Assembly: GCA_035772785.1 (NCBI GenBank)
Contig: JAOCPU010000017.1
Span: 372,001 to 436,000 of the forward strand
DNA from: Phlebiopsis flavidoalba
Lineage: Eukaryota; Basidiomycota; Agaricomycetes; Polyporales; Phanerochaetaceae
Direction of reading: 5' to 3'
Length of the DNA stretch: 64,000 bases
Part shown: positions 23,113-36,141 of the stretch, piece by piece
Layout of the letters: the number at the start of each line of letters is the position of its first letter
Position numbering within the stretch: position 1 is the stretch's first letter
Translations under genes and position numbers: made by a program
The notes under the pieces: generated by a model
The model's database searches: none
The model's input: only the letters and a program-made list of their open reading frames with translations
Told to the model about the DNA's origin: nothing

Positions 23113-25368
23113 GTGCTGGAGAGATAGAAATCAAAGTGTACAGTACATGCCACCAATCTGCTCATTGCACAGATGCCGAGTGCCAGACGGAGACGTTCGG
23201 TGCATGGCACCGCGCTCATGCATCTGGACACCGTCGGCGCTGAACTCGGCGCTGATACACATTTTCGTCTGCGGATGCGATCGGGCAGACGGCGGCCGCC
23301 CAGCGCGGTCGGGCCACGCCGCGACGTCCCCGGACGGCGGGGCAGATGGGCACGGGGGCAGGGGACCTGGCACAGTGTCAGGCGGGTTGAAGTTGTGCCC
23401 GCGGGCGGGACGGTGCGACTGATGCGCGATGGCGTGCCGCCATCTGCTCAAACACGTACAAAAACTCTCGCGGAGGCCCGACACGAGGCCCGCGATGTGG
23501 GCGTGAGTGCCGTGTGCATGGCGACGACGTGCACGGGCGCAATGCGAGCCGAAAAACTGTGTGTTGGGAGCCCTTTGTGGCGCCGCCCCGACCGAGGGCG
23601 GAGCGGCGGGGATCGGCAGGGGCTTCCCTGTGATACGCCAGCTGCACCCGTGCGATGGGCGAGGGCTGGCTAGTTGGCTGGCTGGCTGAGAAAGATGGCA
23701 CCGTGCGCGGCGCACACGGGCGATATATAGTTCTGTCTGGCGCGTTGGTGGTCTGCAGAGGCACAGTTTTGGCGGGATCCGTGTGCGGAGCTGTGGGTGG
23801 AGTGCCGATGCGGTGATGTGCTCGTGGCCGCTATCGGGGCGCGGAGGCCTCTAATGGGGTAAGAGGGGCGGGGTGCGCCATTCAGACGCCGGCAAGGTAG
23901 GCGGCGTCCGTCTCGACCCGTGTCCGCGCAGCCGAGCAGCTAACCGATGAGGCGGCTCGTTGTTTTTGATCTACTCATCTTTGTGCGACGCAAACCAGCT
24001 CGTAGGAGACGCCTCTGTGGAAGAGCGAGAGGTATAGAGAAACTGAATCGGTGCTACGGCAGGCAACTGAATGGGATCGGTGGGGACGCTCTCTTCACGG
24101 TGGTCTAACCAGACACCCTACAGTATAATCTCAGTCGGCATTGGCGCGCACGCCGCATGCATCCGGCGGCTGATCCAAGCTAGGGCTAGCTAAAACCTTT
24201 TTTTCTCGTCACGACGCATTCACGGACGGGCCCGGCTATACGGAACTGCAATAGATGGTACCCGCCAGAGTGTCAGAGCTGCGGCGGCGACACGGTGGAG
24301 CCTCGCTGATTTGCCATCTGCAGCCGCGCTAATCATGCGTGTGCACGCCTTCTCTTTGATACCTTGTGACCCTTTCCGCCCGCGGCGTCGGATCGCAGCC
24401 TGCCTCGCCGCAGAGTGACTCGCTCAACCTCGTGCCGTGCTGTTCGGCGTGCTGGGCGGGCTTGCGTTCACACGCTGTACTGTGTGTTTGATCTGCGTGC
24501 CGCTGCGTGCGCAGGACGCGCGGCGCGGCGCAACATGCAGACGGCATCGCTGGGCCGAGGACATGGAAAGGACGGGCTGGGATTTGGGTTCGTGGTGGGG
24601 GGCTAGCGTGGGGGGCGTGGGATCTAGCGCCTGTGGGGGGGCAAGAGCTCGCTGATGTCGTACATCTCGCGCTGGCGGCGGTTTGGGAGCCTCGGTTCTG
24701 GTCACTCGCGCCGGTCGTACGATGCGTGTGACGGAAGGAGAGGGCGACGATGATTGCATCGATATCACGAGAAGGCGAGCGTGGACGGTGCAAGGTGAGA
24801 AGAGGCACCTGACGGCGGAGCGCTTCTCGCCCCTGCTTCCAGAGCTGTCGACCTTCACAAATGGTCGGAAAAATAGCCTCCGCTCAAATCAACACGAGCG
24901 CTGTCGGGAGCAGCGACGACGGCGAGGATGTCGGGCTGGGTCGGCGGTGGCGATGTGTCACAGCGCGCTTGCACAGGGGGACGTCCCGCGACGTCTGTCG
25001 CACCGGGCGAGCTGTGTCGCGCGGGGGCGTCGTGGAGGGGGGCGTGTGGGCGCCGGACGCCGGAGGGCTCGGGCCATCTTCTGCATCGCTGGATCGCACT
25101 GCCTCGTCCCCCCAGCAATCAGCCGGGATCAAGACGCAGGCACGCAGAGACCCGCTCGTGCAACGCAGCTGCTGAACCCCCACCCGGCCTCGACGCCTCA
25201 AAAGCGTCCGCATCAATTCGTATCCCCGATTACCTCGAGCCGGCCTCGCTGCCTGCACTATACCTCCCAGCCCTCCCCTGACGACCGTCACCACTCGCCC
25301 CCAGCCCCGTCCCCCGCGAGTGCCCCTCCCCCGCGCCGCGTCCGCGGCCGCCCTCGACCACCTCCTCA
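23113..25368. other. GC-rich intergenic region
   Basis: About 2.2 kb of GC-rich DNA. Long ORFs occur on both strands but are arginine-, proline- and cysteine-rich shadows of the composition, without domains or consistent introns. Part of 24.7-25.3 kb may be the 5' region of the Pro-rich gene that follows. Confidence 0.3.
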
Positions 25369-26469
25369 TGGACCGCCACATCCACCATCCCAAGTCGCGC
25401 CCCGGCTCGCTCCAGCTGCCCTCCGCTCGCCCGCCTCGCCGCCGCAGAGCCCCGCCTTTGCCGTCCCACCTCCTCCTCGCGCTCTCCCAGCGGCTCCGCC
25501 CAGCCTGCGCCGCCATTCGTCCATAGTCGGGCGGCGCCCCCGCGCGCCCGCCGGCTCAGCCGCGACCCGCTCCGCGCCCCCCGCCGGCGCCCTCCCGTTC
25601 CGCGCGCCGCCCGCCCCCGCGTACACGCATACACACACCCCCGCGTTGGTGGAGCACCACCGTCGTGCACCACCCCTCCGCGCACCACCCCTCGCCGCCG
25701 CAGAGCCCGCCGCGCACCACACACTCACATTCGCGCGCGCCGAGCACCGCCGCGCCCGCCGCGCCCGTCCCGACGTCATCATCGCGGCCCCCGCCGGTAA
25801 AGGCCCGTCCGCGGCCGCGCATGCGCCTATTGCTCACGCTCCAGCAGCCATCGTCCTACTCGAGTAGTCGCGCACCCGAACACCCCGAACCCACACCCCA
25901 CCCGATCCATCGACACCAACCGACGCGCCCATCGAGGCACCGCCCCGCAAGCCTCGCAGCCGAACGCCCCGCGCGCACGCCCGCCGTTCGCGCGCGCCGC
26001 GCCCCGTCGCCCGCCGACGTCCTGTTCCGCGGCGGCGGCAGCGGCTCGCTGCTCGGCTTCCGCGCCGGGGACGCCCGCGACGACGGGGCACGAGACGCCG
26101 CGGGAGCGCAAGCGCGCGTCGCTCGCTGCGCCGCCTGCGCTCAAGGGTGGTCGACGAGGAGGCCGCGCGGCGCGCGAGAAGTGGGCAGAGTGTTGCGCTG
26201 GGGTATTTCGACTCCCGCCCTGAGGCGTCCGCTGCGCCCGCGGTCGACTACGCGCCTGTAGTAGTAGCTCGCAGCCGGCACTCCTCTCGCCTGCTGCGCT
26301 TCCCCCGCCCGCGTCGCATGCGCCGAACCTCGTGAGGAGGCGCGACAGCCCTGCGCTGCGCCCGCTCCCCGCGTCGACGCTGTTCTACCCCCTCGCGAGC
26401 GCCGCCGACGAGCCCGCCGTCGAGCGCGCTGCCGGCGGGATTGTGTATGCGGCTGCGTCGGTGACGTAG
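25369..26469 (+). CDS. Pro/Ala/Arg-rich low-complexity protein, unknown
   Basis: No function recognised. A possible start at 25369 gives MDRHIHHPKSRPGSLQLPSA, but coding may begin earlier. The middle is extremely Pro/Ser/Ala-rich (THSHSRAPSTAAPAAPVPTS near 25700-25760). In another frame the 3' part reads TGHETPRERKRASLAAPPAL near 26085-26140, then SPALRPLPASTLFYPLASAA and VERAAGGIVYAAASVT to TAG at 26467-26469. The last 60 residues look like genuine coding sequence. Frame switches every 100-300 bp match the indel pattern elsewhere. It could be a disordered transcription or signalling factor. A GA-rich stretch follows the stop. Confidence 0.4.
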
Positions 26470-26516
26470 TGCGGGCGGGGCGTGTGAGTTTAGCTTGGCG
26501 GTGTTGCCATGTGAGG

Positions 26517-26700
26517 AGTGCGGGGGGGTAGGCAGAAACCGGGAGAGGGAAAGGGACAGACAGAGATAGAGATAGGGAGAGGTGAGAGAGAGAGGGAGAG
26601 GGATGGAAGGGAGCGGGACAGAGTACAGAGGACAGAGACAGGGATGGAAGGGAAGGCAGGAGGATGGAAGAGAGCGCGAGGGCCTGCGAAGACGCGAGAG
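26517..26700. repeat. Purine (GA/GGA)-rich low-complexity tract
   Basis: Repeated gagagag, gggaga and ggatggaag units on the plus strand, just 3' of the Pro-rich gene. Simple-sequence DNA; apparent ORFs here are artefacts. Confidence 0.75.
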
Positions 26701-26959
26701 CGCGCGACGATCGGTGCTCCCGCCCAGTCGATCGGCTACCGCCAATGGAATTCGCGCAGTGTCGACGACGAGGGGAGGTGAGCCCGCCTCCTCCTACCTA
26801 TTAAAATCGTTTTGCTCTTGGAACAGTTGTGGTTTATCGTTTATGTTTTTTTGTGGAACCCTGAACGCCGCTCATGACCACGCTACGTCGATTTCTTTGT
26901 GCTATGTGTACTATTTATGTACTGTAGTGTACTTTTAACCGCCCCGACACATGTTGTAT

Positions 26960-27550
26960 TCTATCCACATTAGAGAGCTTCTTGTTTGTACTTTTTGTAT
27001 GTGCTGTTTGGGTGTATGATATGTTTTTTCGAGGCGAGATGTTGGGCTGTGAGGCTGGAGGCGGAGTTTTGTGTGGCGCTTTATTCAAGGTTCTGCCGTC
27101 GGTGAGCCTTGATTCTGTCCAACATTAGAAAGCTTCTTGTGTATACTTTTTTCGTTATGTGCTGTTTGGGTGTATGTATGTTTTCTCCGAGGCGAAACGT
27201 TCGGCTGTGAAGCTAGACGCGGCGGAGTGGCGTGGCGCTTTATTCAAGGTTCAACTGTCGGTGAGCCTTTATTCTGACCAACATTACAGCCCTTCTTGTC
27301 TGCACTTTTTCGTACGTGCTGTTTGGGTGTATGTATGTTTTCTCCGAGGCGAGATTGTGCGCCTGTGAGGCTAGAAGCGGATGCGGTGTGGCGCTGGATC
27401 CGTTGTAAAGGGTCCACTGCCGGTGCGCCTTATTCTAACCACATTCGAGAGTCCTGTTCTTTTTTGGATGTGCTGTTTGGGTGTGTGTATGTTCTCGGGG
27501 TTCGAGGCGAGATGTCCGGTTGTGAGAATAGAAGAACGACGACGCTTCGG
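26960..27550. repeat. ~157-bp tandem repeat array, four units
   Basis: The landmark gtgctgtttggg begins at 27001, 27159, 27316 and 27470 (spacings 158, 157, 154). Each unit also holds acatta-gagcttcttg, tgtatgtatgttttctccgaggcga, tgtgaggctagaagcg and, at most junctions, tttattcaaggtt. Units are about 75-85 percent alike by eye. The second and third are most similar. Degenerate pieces (tgaggctagaagcg) recur at about 27777 and 28202, outside the regular array. Confidence 0.85.
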
Positions 27551-30500
27551 TAAGGGTCTACTAAGCCTCATCTGGTACGAATTGACCGTGTAACAACGCT
27601 TAAAACGGTTGTGATCTTCATTCTTTTGCAGTCGAGAATCTCATTCCTAATCGCGGTTTTGTTGTGAGTTTTGCTACGCGTTCAACTGCTCAACTTATTT
27701 TTTGTTTGCACTTTGTTTTTCTAGTTTACGGTGTTTTGGATGTGATGGATGAGTCTTTGAGGTGACATGGCTGCTTGTGAGGCTAGAAGCGCGATTGTAT
27801 GACGCTAGTGCGCTGCGCAATGTACTTCGAGGTATAAAAGTTTTTATCGACACTCCATGGGCTCAACTTGTGTTCGCGCATTTAGAGTCGGACCTTTGGA
27901 AGGGGTTTGCAGCTAATTTCCCAATCATTCGCTTTACGGGTGTCGTGAAGAAGTACATTTGGATGCATTTTCCCGGACGTTTTCATAAGGGGGCGATTTG
28001 CGTCTAGACTCTGGATGAACCCCCATGTCGGCTCACTTTCTTACAGGATCATCCTTCAGATGGTGCTCACCGGATGACTCATGATCTCAAACGCGACGCA
28101 GCGTGCGCGGCGAGTCCAAGACTGTCTTCACGTGGGCGACCAATTGATTACTTGTGTTCGCGCGTTTGAAGTCGGACCTTTCGAAAACACTTTTAATCCC
28201 TGAGGCTAGAAGCGAAGTCGCGCGACGATTGCTGCTCATCATGGAATGCAGATTGTTTTAGGGTGTGAAAATATACCAGTGAACGCTGATTGGATTTTCT
28301 TCGGCTTTGGAAGGTGTTAACACGACGTGAACTCGTTCAACTTGAATGGCATGTGCACGCAATCTCACAGAGATACCCGAACAATTCTAGAGTGTGGGAT
28401 AATTTGAGGGCGCATTGCGCCGTATAGTGCATCAGCGTTGTGGTCAAATGTTCCCCATGGGTCTAAAATTTGTCATAAGTCGTCTAGAATAAGAAGACCT
28501 GGACGCACTGGAGAAATGGGTGCCTGGCTAAAGCGCTCAGGGGCGGTTTTCATAATTATCAATTTTCTGGTTGTTGTAGGAGCTGCAGTTGATCAATTTG
28601 AGCACTCCAAACATTAATTTCCGCTGGTTGTACGAGTTTGGAACTCACAAGACAAGCTTGTAGGGTTTCTAGACGCTACTCGGATTAGAGAATTAGGCAG
28701 GGTCTTTGTCAAAGCCCTGATACCTACGAGCTGTTTTGACAAGTAAATATTAATCAGAAACGTGAGAACCCTCTTGCATACGTGGAAAAATCAGGGATCA
28801 TGTCTCCCGCCATATGTACCTTTTCTGGTATGACCTCTCTCTGCTCACGCTGCATTAACCACCCCGTGGGAGCACTATTGTAAGCGCAGATAAGTAGTAC
28901 CTGTTCTATCTTGCTAAAATGCTCACTCTCTCCTGCTGTTCTCAGGGGCAGCGGTTAGAGTTTTTAGTTTGTGGAATCTACGAGTGATGCTTGCTAATCT
29001 CAGAACACGCCATGACCAGAGCTGTGAAGTTACGCCTCTGTCGGTATTGCATTTAATTTGCTTGGACTCCCGTACCTGAATGTGAGCCGAGGCGATGCAT
29101 CGCCACCCTTGACCTGTGATACCTGTAGGCAATCCATCATACTAGGAAGCATACAGCAATGATTTTGACGGTTACGGCTTCCACTCCTATCGCGCTGACC
29201 TTCGTCAACGTCTCAACCGGATGGAGACGCACAACCTCGCCGATCACTGGTCTGATAACCACGATACACCAGAGCTCATCCAGAAAATGATACCGACAGC
29301 TAGGGCTTTCACAACGACCGACGTTCTGGGTTTCCGGATGAACACGTGTAGGCCGCCCCGTTTTAATCATCCCTGCCGAGCCGTCTTCGAGGGGCTCTTC
29401 CAAGCTTTGTTATGACAACCCGGCTGTGTCACCGGGCATCGCAGCTCCGGGCCATACTTTACAAAGCTATCAACGTCGGGAGATGGGTCCTCGTGTGTCC
29501 AGATGCGTCCTTGGATGCGTAACCCGGCGACCTGCACGGCGGGGCTGCGTCGCGCCAGGCGCACGACGCGCTGCCGCCCGCCCGCGCTCCGAAGACCAAG
29601 CTCTTCTACTATCCAATTATAACGGGCGATGAGATACCGTGTTAGAGGATGATGGTGGGCTTGAGGGCTCGTAGCACGAATCCGAGGGTCCCTGCAGCTC
29701 TCGTTATTGATGTCTCCCGCCGTGCCCAGCAGCGGGGCCATGGTCTGACTCAAGTCTGAACACGAACCTTGTACCTGCTATAGATTGTGCGCCATGGACG
29801 AGTACAGACCCTACCATTCGGGTTTTCGTTAGATTAGGGATGAACGACGCTGTCTTTCACGACCACAGTACGGGACCGAGAAGAAGCGCCCGGGTCGGTT
29901 TTTCCGGCGGACCCCCGGGTTTCCCATTAAATTGTTGAGATTATTGGAGGGGTCTTTGAGAAATTGGTGTGACGCATGAAATTTTGAAATCCGGTATGAT
30001 TGTAGAATTACAGTAAATTCGGGCTGGTGGGCGTCGTTCGTTCAAACATCTGTGAATTTATTTGGAAGCAGCTTGTTTAGGGCGGCGATGCCGCGTCACC
30101 GGAGCGCGAGCCTCTGCCCGCGCCTATACACCGTTTCCCCTCCGCCCGTATATCGCGTTGAATACCCCTCTTGGGCACAAATCGGTGGGGAGAAGCTAGA
30201 GGGCCTTGCGTAACATTTACCTCACGGCACAGCAATAATGTATCTGCTAAGCGACACCAAACTCCGCAGTTCTTCGAAGGCGCCGCCGTAGTGCGTCCGA
30301 AGTAATTAGTACCCACCTCAATTTGCTCCTACATCGGATGCGATGCTGATTCTTTCTAGAGCTTGACTGTAGCGTCTTCTCAAGCCCATCGACCCGCTGC
30401 GGTGAGATTCTATCATTCTCAGTTAATGCGAAGGCGACAGGGAGTGTAACTTTATCGCCACTGCACCTCGGGTGGCATCGTTGCCTCAGCAGATGCAGAC

Positions 30501-30895
30501 CACCGACGAGAACGTGACGCGCTCTGCCTTTGTCTAAGCAGGGGCTATCCGCATATATCGTACATGCTTAGGACCCTTCTCAACTTTGAGGGCGTTCGCA
30601 CGTATCTTGATCCCGGGGGAGATTACTCTCCACCGAAGTCGGTGAGGACAACAAGGGTAAGTTCAACCACGTCCGTTGTGTTCTTCTGAACTTGGTTCCG
30701 TGGTTGAAGGTCCAACAGGATCTGAACAGAATTCTCCACAGAAAATAAGGCACTAAAACCATCCTCTTCGTTCCACATTTACCTAGTTATGCGGGAGCTT
30801 AGTCGTCTGTCAATCGAAAACGAGGAGACTGCGGGGAGCGCACATTCGTATTTCTCATAAATACGGCCGCTTGGTACTCTATCACTATCCGGGCA
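27551..30895. other. Decayed repeat-bearing spacer
   Basis: No intact gene. It contains a dispersed 34-bp repeat pair (cttgtgttcgcgc...gtcggaccttt at 27868 and 28151) and stray pieces of the ~157-bp unit. A few coherent fragments lie near 29160-29640 (HSYRADLRQRLNRMETHNLA; YKAINVGRWVLVCPDASLDA; APKTKLFYYPIITGDEIP) that may be remnants of one gene on the plus strand. The rest is AT-rich, and no function is recognised. Confidence 0.35.
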
Positions 30896-30928
30896 TTGCT
30901 CCCGATCAAAGACTCGTGTACGAGCAGC

Positions 30929-32449
30929 ATGGCTTCCACGGAGCAGGATGTTCCCTCTCCGGGTGAGCAGGGCGTATGGAGAAGGCGAGTCATCTTTCGC
31001 ACCATGCAAGAGAATGGGCTGACCGTTAGCGATTGCTTTATAGCTTCGTCTATCAGCTGTTCGCTCATGGCATGTCTTTGTAAGTGCCGCTTCGGGTCCG
31101 CCAGTTCCTTTGACGGTAAACGGATACCCAGCTCTGGGCTGCTACGAACACGTTATCACGCTCAAAGACGAGGTCTTGCATGGATGGCAGCAGGGATTCT
31201 CGCTCCGATCTCTGCTGCTGTTGGTAAATCGCTATCTTCTTTTGTTGTCTACTTTCTGTGCCTTTATTGTGGCATTGATGCAGCCCACAAACTCCGTAAG
31301 CTCCTTTTCCACGACTTGCTGTTGATGAATGCTAACTATCTATATTTAGAGGTAAGATTCAACATCGCTCTTTGGGGACATAAATTCACCGAATGCTAGC
31401 GAGTGTCAACGGCATTGCCGCGATTAACTTGGCTCTCGACATGATCGTTGTAGCAGAAGTTGCCTGTGAGTCGGATCTCAATACCCTTCGAGTACAAGAG
31501 TCGCTAACTGATTTTCTCCTGGGTCCTATAAATCTCCCTGACAGTCTTTTCATGTCTTCGCGCATATATTATACGTGATGGCGATCGTGTGTTCTCGGCC
31601 GTGACCCTCATTCTTGGATGTAGCCCCATTGTCGTTGGCGTCGTGAGCGCAATATTCCTCCTCGCTTCCTTCAGAACCCTAACACAAATCACAGTATCTA
31701 CGTACGGTTGACAGGTACGATTTTGTCCGGGACTTGGTGTCTAGTCATCCTGTCTCCCTGGAAACTCGGCTATCTTCCACGGAAATGAACCTCGCGTGAG
31801 TGCCATTGCTGGTGCGATGAATGACAGCACTGACTCTCTCCAGACGTACTACCTATTCCGTCGTGTTTTTGTGCTGCAGAAAAACTCACATCCAATCCAG
31901 TAGTGATCGTCAGCCGTGTTCCGATCATGTGCACGGAGGTCTTGATCTTGGTTCTTATCCTGCGAAGAACCGCCGGGCCGCTGCGCGACGCGAGGAGCGC
32001 AGGGGTCGCTTTGCCAGCCTCTGTCTGTATCGTCCGTGATGGCGCCACATACTTCGTGTACGTCTCATCTTGTCCTCGTAACACGTTCTCACAGTCTCCT
32101 CGCCGATCAGGGTCCTCTTGACGCTCAACATCGCCCGGATCGCCACCTCGTACTGGCCAGTGGCCTCGCCCATCACTCTTTTGCTCAACACACTTGTGCG
32201 TAATCCCGTAACTTTTATATCTTAATTCACACCAACCGGAGCCATCCAGCCTCAAATTCTCATCGGGCGCTTTATCATCAATCTTCGAAACTCTGTCGCC
32301 GACAACGATTCACAGTGGACCATAGACCATGCGGAGACCACGCCCGGTAGAGGAAGCACGATGATCGCGCTGCGCCCCTTGTCTGATCTCCGCACCGTCG
32401 GTACAGAAAGCGATGACGACGTAGCCACTGTTGGCGAACCGTCGAGCTG
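30929..32449 (+). CDS. DUF6533-type seven-span membrane protein
   Basis: Basidiomycete integral membrane protein of the DUF6533 family, often large and GPCR-like in topology; ligand and role unknown. The likely start MASTEQDVPSPGEQGVW is at 30929. After an intron near 31077-31107 comes the diagnostic block: LGCYEHVITLKDEVLHGWQQ, then GFSLRSLLLLVNRYLLLLST. Later hydrophobic spans are INLALDMIVVAEVACES, LILGCSPIVVGVVSAIFLLA and IVSRVPIMCTEVLILVLILR, followed by GPLRDARSAGVALPASVCIV and RDGATYFV, a typical loop-helix of this family. Then LLTLNIARIATSYWPVASPI, RFIINLRNSVADND and an acidic tail ending ESDDDVATVGEPSS at TGA 32447-32449. There are four or more short introns and several single-base frame changes. 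Confidence 0.75.
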
Positions 32450-34453
32450 ACAAACAGACAAACACCCTGCGGACGGTAAGCTATATGCGGTCTTGGACGA
32501 GTTTCATCGTGAACACGGTGGTATGAGGCACTCACGCCTTAATCTTGATTTTTCTACATTTATACAAAGGCTGTTGACCAGTCAATCTCTTTATCACTTG
32601 CTTTCTTTGTTAACGAACAACTTTCGAGCCGATATCCCTTTGGAGTTACAGATGGTCTGGACCACCCATTCTCTCTACCGTTTTTTCCCTTTCTCAGCAA
32701 ATGACTACGAGGCCGATAGCAATGGGCTACGGAGAGGCGTCCTTTGTGGTAGAATGTTAGAACGACATTATTATCAGCTATTTCACACAAAGCAAATGGC
32801 GCGCAACGGACCTTTGAGCACAGAATGGGCCCCTCCTTGCTCGTTTGAGCTCTTTGCGTCTGAGCTACAGGGAGCTGACGCACGCCTATGTGCACCGATG
32901 AGCCACTCGACGCGGTGAGGGATAAAAAGCTTGAGTCGACACACCTGTATCTTCACTTTCCATCCCCCTCTCGCATACATCAACCCCCCCCCCCCCCTCC
33001 CCCCCCCCCCCCCCCCCCCCCGGCCCCCCCCCCCAACCCCTCTCAGCTCGCTATTGGACTAGGCCGCTACTCCTCGCGCACTTGCATCATCACCCCCCAT
33101 CCCTCCACTAGGTGACACTTAAATCACCACCAATGAGCCCCTCACGAAATAAACCAGAAGTACGCACCACATCATCTCCCCAAGCCCCTACAGACCCTAA
33201 TTTGCATCCACCAGCACCCCACCGCCCAAGCGCGCCAATCCGACCAACCAACGCCACACGAGAGAAACAGCCCGGCCGCGGCTCACCTGCAGCCGCGACC
33301 GTCCTGCAGCACGCGTGTGGGAGGTGAGCGATCGGCGCGCCGGGGCGCGGGGCACCTCAGTGGTATCCGAACGGGAGCCCATTGACGGAAGCTCCAGGCA
33401 CGGTTGCGTTGGAGCATGACTGCCAGCCTTGACGATCTTTCAGGGCGCGGGGGCGTCGCCCAGGTGTGCAAGAAGGTTTGCGGAGAGAGAGGGGAGCCGG
33501 GGTGTTGTGCGCATTGAGCGAAGCGATACAGGCGCGTGTTGCACCAAGGAAGGAACTTCGCGAGAGGAAGACGGCCCAGTTCCGCTCGTACAGCTGTCTC
33601 CGGATACGTCTGCCCGGTGAGCGTCCCCACGACATACATGAACGAACACTATATGTGCCCCGGCCGTCCTACTCGCTTGACGCGGGCCAGGGATGACTTT
33701 CGACACGAGATGTGCTAGGAGTGGGTAGAAGCAGTCTACTCGCTCTGATGCACACAACTAGGACCGTGACGGTAAGATCTCTATGTCACCGTTCCCGATG
33801 TCTTTAGTTTCTTCTTTTTTTTTGATGCCTGACGTCCCTGAAAGCAGCAACCTTTTTCAGACGCGTTCATTTCCTCCAGAGAGCAGTACTCAACCAAGAC
33901 CAAAGCCAGCCCTCGATCGGAGTTTTTAACACACTGTTTGTTTTTGCGGCCTACTCCCGACGCTTGCAGACTCTCGGCTAGCCCCGCGGGTTTGGCTGAC
34001 CCGGGGCTATTCGGGGTGTGTCTGTAGACCACTCGTCGTGGCCCCGTCCTCCACTGTCGCACCATTATGAGCCCCAATTCGGGACATTTCACCGACCCCC
34101 GATGCCCACCGACATACCAGATGCGGGCTAGGTTTGAGCTAAAGATCTGGGTAATTGGGTGAGATGGTCTGCACACCAGAGCAATGTGGGCGGTTGAGTT
34201 TACTCACTTAGACAACGTTCTTCAGACTCTGGGCTGGCTGATGGATCGGTGCGGTAGGAAGGGTGTAGGGTGTACGTTAGAGATGTTCCGAGAGCCCCGA
34301 TGGTGGGGGATGAGTGTGAAAGCTCGCGTGCGTGGCCTTGTTTCTCACTCGCCCATAAATTGTGAGCCCGGGGGAGCGGTAGGGGGGGGGCCCTGTGCGC
34401 ATACGTACAAACTCCGTGGTTGGCGGGGAGCTTGACGGCAATGCGAGATGTGA
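32450..34453. other. Intergenic region with a poly-C tract
   Basis: No supported gene. ORFs on both strands around 33.1-33.7 kb are Arg/Pro-rich and inconsistent. Segment 33780-34180 has a few short basic ORFs without a domain. The poly-C tract at 32983-33040 is annotated separately. Confidence 0.35.
32983..33040. repeat. Poly-C homopolymer tract
   Basis: About 58 bases that are almost all C (interrupted by single T, GG and AA). Its length is likely unreliable in sequencing. The flanking DNA is pyrimidine-rich. Confidence 0.9.
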
Positions 34454-35760
34454 TTACACTTGATGCCATGTGGGTGCCACTGGGTGTGCAAAACGGCGTG
34501 TTTGTGATTCGCAGATAGACTGTACGCCATGCGTCGATTCGAGAACGTATGAATAATCGTGAATAGACTGCACGGACAAATGAACAAACACACAACTTTG
34601 CACAACTACTGCCTCCTTCCGCACCTCCTCATCCGCACCCTCCTCCAACACAAACACACACCCCACACCCGCCACCAGCACCGCCCCGACATCCCCCCAG
34701 CACCTCTCTTCACCCCCCTCCTGCGAGGCCCCTCCACACACCCGCCGCCACCGCAGCCACACAACATCCCACCCAATCGACGAGTCCTGCGCGGGATGAT
34801 AATACAACGTGCTTACCACCGCAAGTAGCACACCGCAACCGTGCGCTCAGGCAGCGCCGCGACCCCCACCGCGCCCGCGCGAAGATACAGGAGCGCCGGA
34901 TGCCGCCCGCGACGAAAAACGCGTCTCAGCGCGGCGTCGGAGCGGTATATGCGGCCCAACGCCGCGGGTTACGGGGAGGAGCGGGAGCACGAGGAGCGCG
35001 TGCATCGTTAGTAGGTTCGCCCAGGAAGAGGTTGTTCGGGATTCAGGTAGGGCACGAGGCACGACAGACGCTGCCCAGCGCGGCGAGTGTGCTCGCCCCA
35101 GAGGTGCGGGGTTCTAAAGATGCGCGGCGGGGTAGAGGGGGAAAGAGGTGCGTGGAGTGTGCATGCTGCGAGGGGGGTATCCTAGGCAGAAGAGCGAGGA
35201 GGCGACGCTGATTGCGACGAGTTGGCCGAGGAGCATGTATGCCCATAGGTGCGGAATTCTCCGGCGCGGGCCTGTTGAGTTTTTGTTAGCTTGGGGAGGG
35301 GGGAAGGAGGAGGGGGAGGGAGGGGGGTCAACCTTCGAGCGCGAGGAAGAGCGGGGTCCAGGCGGTTGTGTAGAGGCAGAGCTGTTGGGACCACCACCAG
35401 CTCCAGGGTGTTGGGCCTGCGCAGACGGCGGACCAGGCTTGTTCGAAGAGACCCGTGTTGGAGAGCCAGTTGGCCGATGCGGGAGGTGCAGAGGGCAGGT
35501 GGGAGGGGGGGGAGGAGAGGGTGTGTTCGTAGTTGTGGAAGCTCCACTAAGCGGGGTGTTAGTAGTGTGAAAGGTGCAGTGGATGGGGCGCGACGTACGC
35601 TCATGAACTTGAACATGTCTGCATCCAGTACCGCTCGTTCAGCCGCCCTTCTCCGAGTCGCAGCAAAAAAAACAGACGACTCACAATACCACGTATGCGC
35701 AAACGACACGCCCGTCAACGCCAGAGAAAACACATTCGTGTCTATTTTACGATTCGCCAT
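34454..35760 (-). CDS. Multipass membrane protein, basidiomycete family, unknown function
   Basis: Function not known. The start at 35760 gives MANRKIDTNVFSLALTGVSF and AHTWY, a short intron, then DADMFKFMS. Further exons read in other frames: WSFHNYEHTLSSP; ANWLSNTGLFEQAWSAVCAG; PWSWWWSQQLCLYTTAWTPL with FLALEG; IPHLWAYMLLGQLVAISVAS; LLTMHALLVLPLLP; and GVLLAVVSTLYYHPAQDSS with IGWDVVW. The order of W-rich and hydrophobic segments, and the IGWDVVW motif, match a conserved Agaricomycete membrane family as I remember it. There are five or so introns; frame changes occur in homopolymer runs. The C-terminus after IGWDVVW is uncertain, and the lower boundary given is only the end of the open frame. 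Confidence 0.6.
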
Positions 35761-36141
35761 GGCAGACTTGCTCCCAGACCTCCAGAAGAGCGCAAGAATG
35801 AGGAGAAAGTAGGAGGGCAAAGATCGCCAGGCCGAGTAATTGCCCCGCGTCCATTTATATCCCAGCCGCTGAAGAAAAGGACCGAGACAGCTGTGCAGGG
35901 CAACAGGCGCCCGCGTTGTGCGGCGTTTGCGAGCGGCGCTGTGGACCGTGGACGGCAATCGTGAGAAGGGGCGGCATTGATGCGCGCTGCACAATGCGAT
36001 ATCACAAAGATCAATGGAAAGAGTAACGGTGCTAACGATACAAAAGGGTACACAGTAACCTAGTTGTGCATAAATGTAGAAATAAAAGAGTGTATGATAG
36101 CACGGATGTTTGTCTCCGAGTCTTCCCAAATGGTTAAAAGT

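Noticed and set aside
24683..25867. 394-residue plus-strand ORF
   Set aside because: Its Arg/Pro/His-rich composition, lack of a domain and equally open opposite strand indicate a GC-composition artefact; only the 3' part of the region, in other frames, looks coding.
35148..35812. Plus-strand ORFs antisense to the membrane protein
   Set aside because: Gly/Arg-rich shadows of the W-rich minus-strand exons (SWWWSQQLCLYTTAW).
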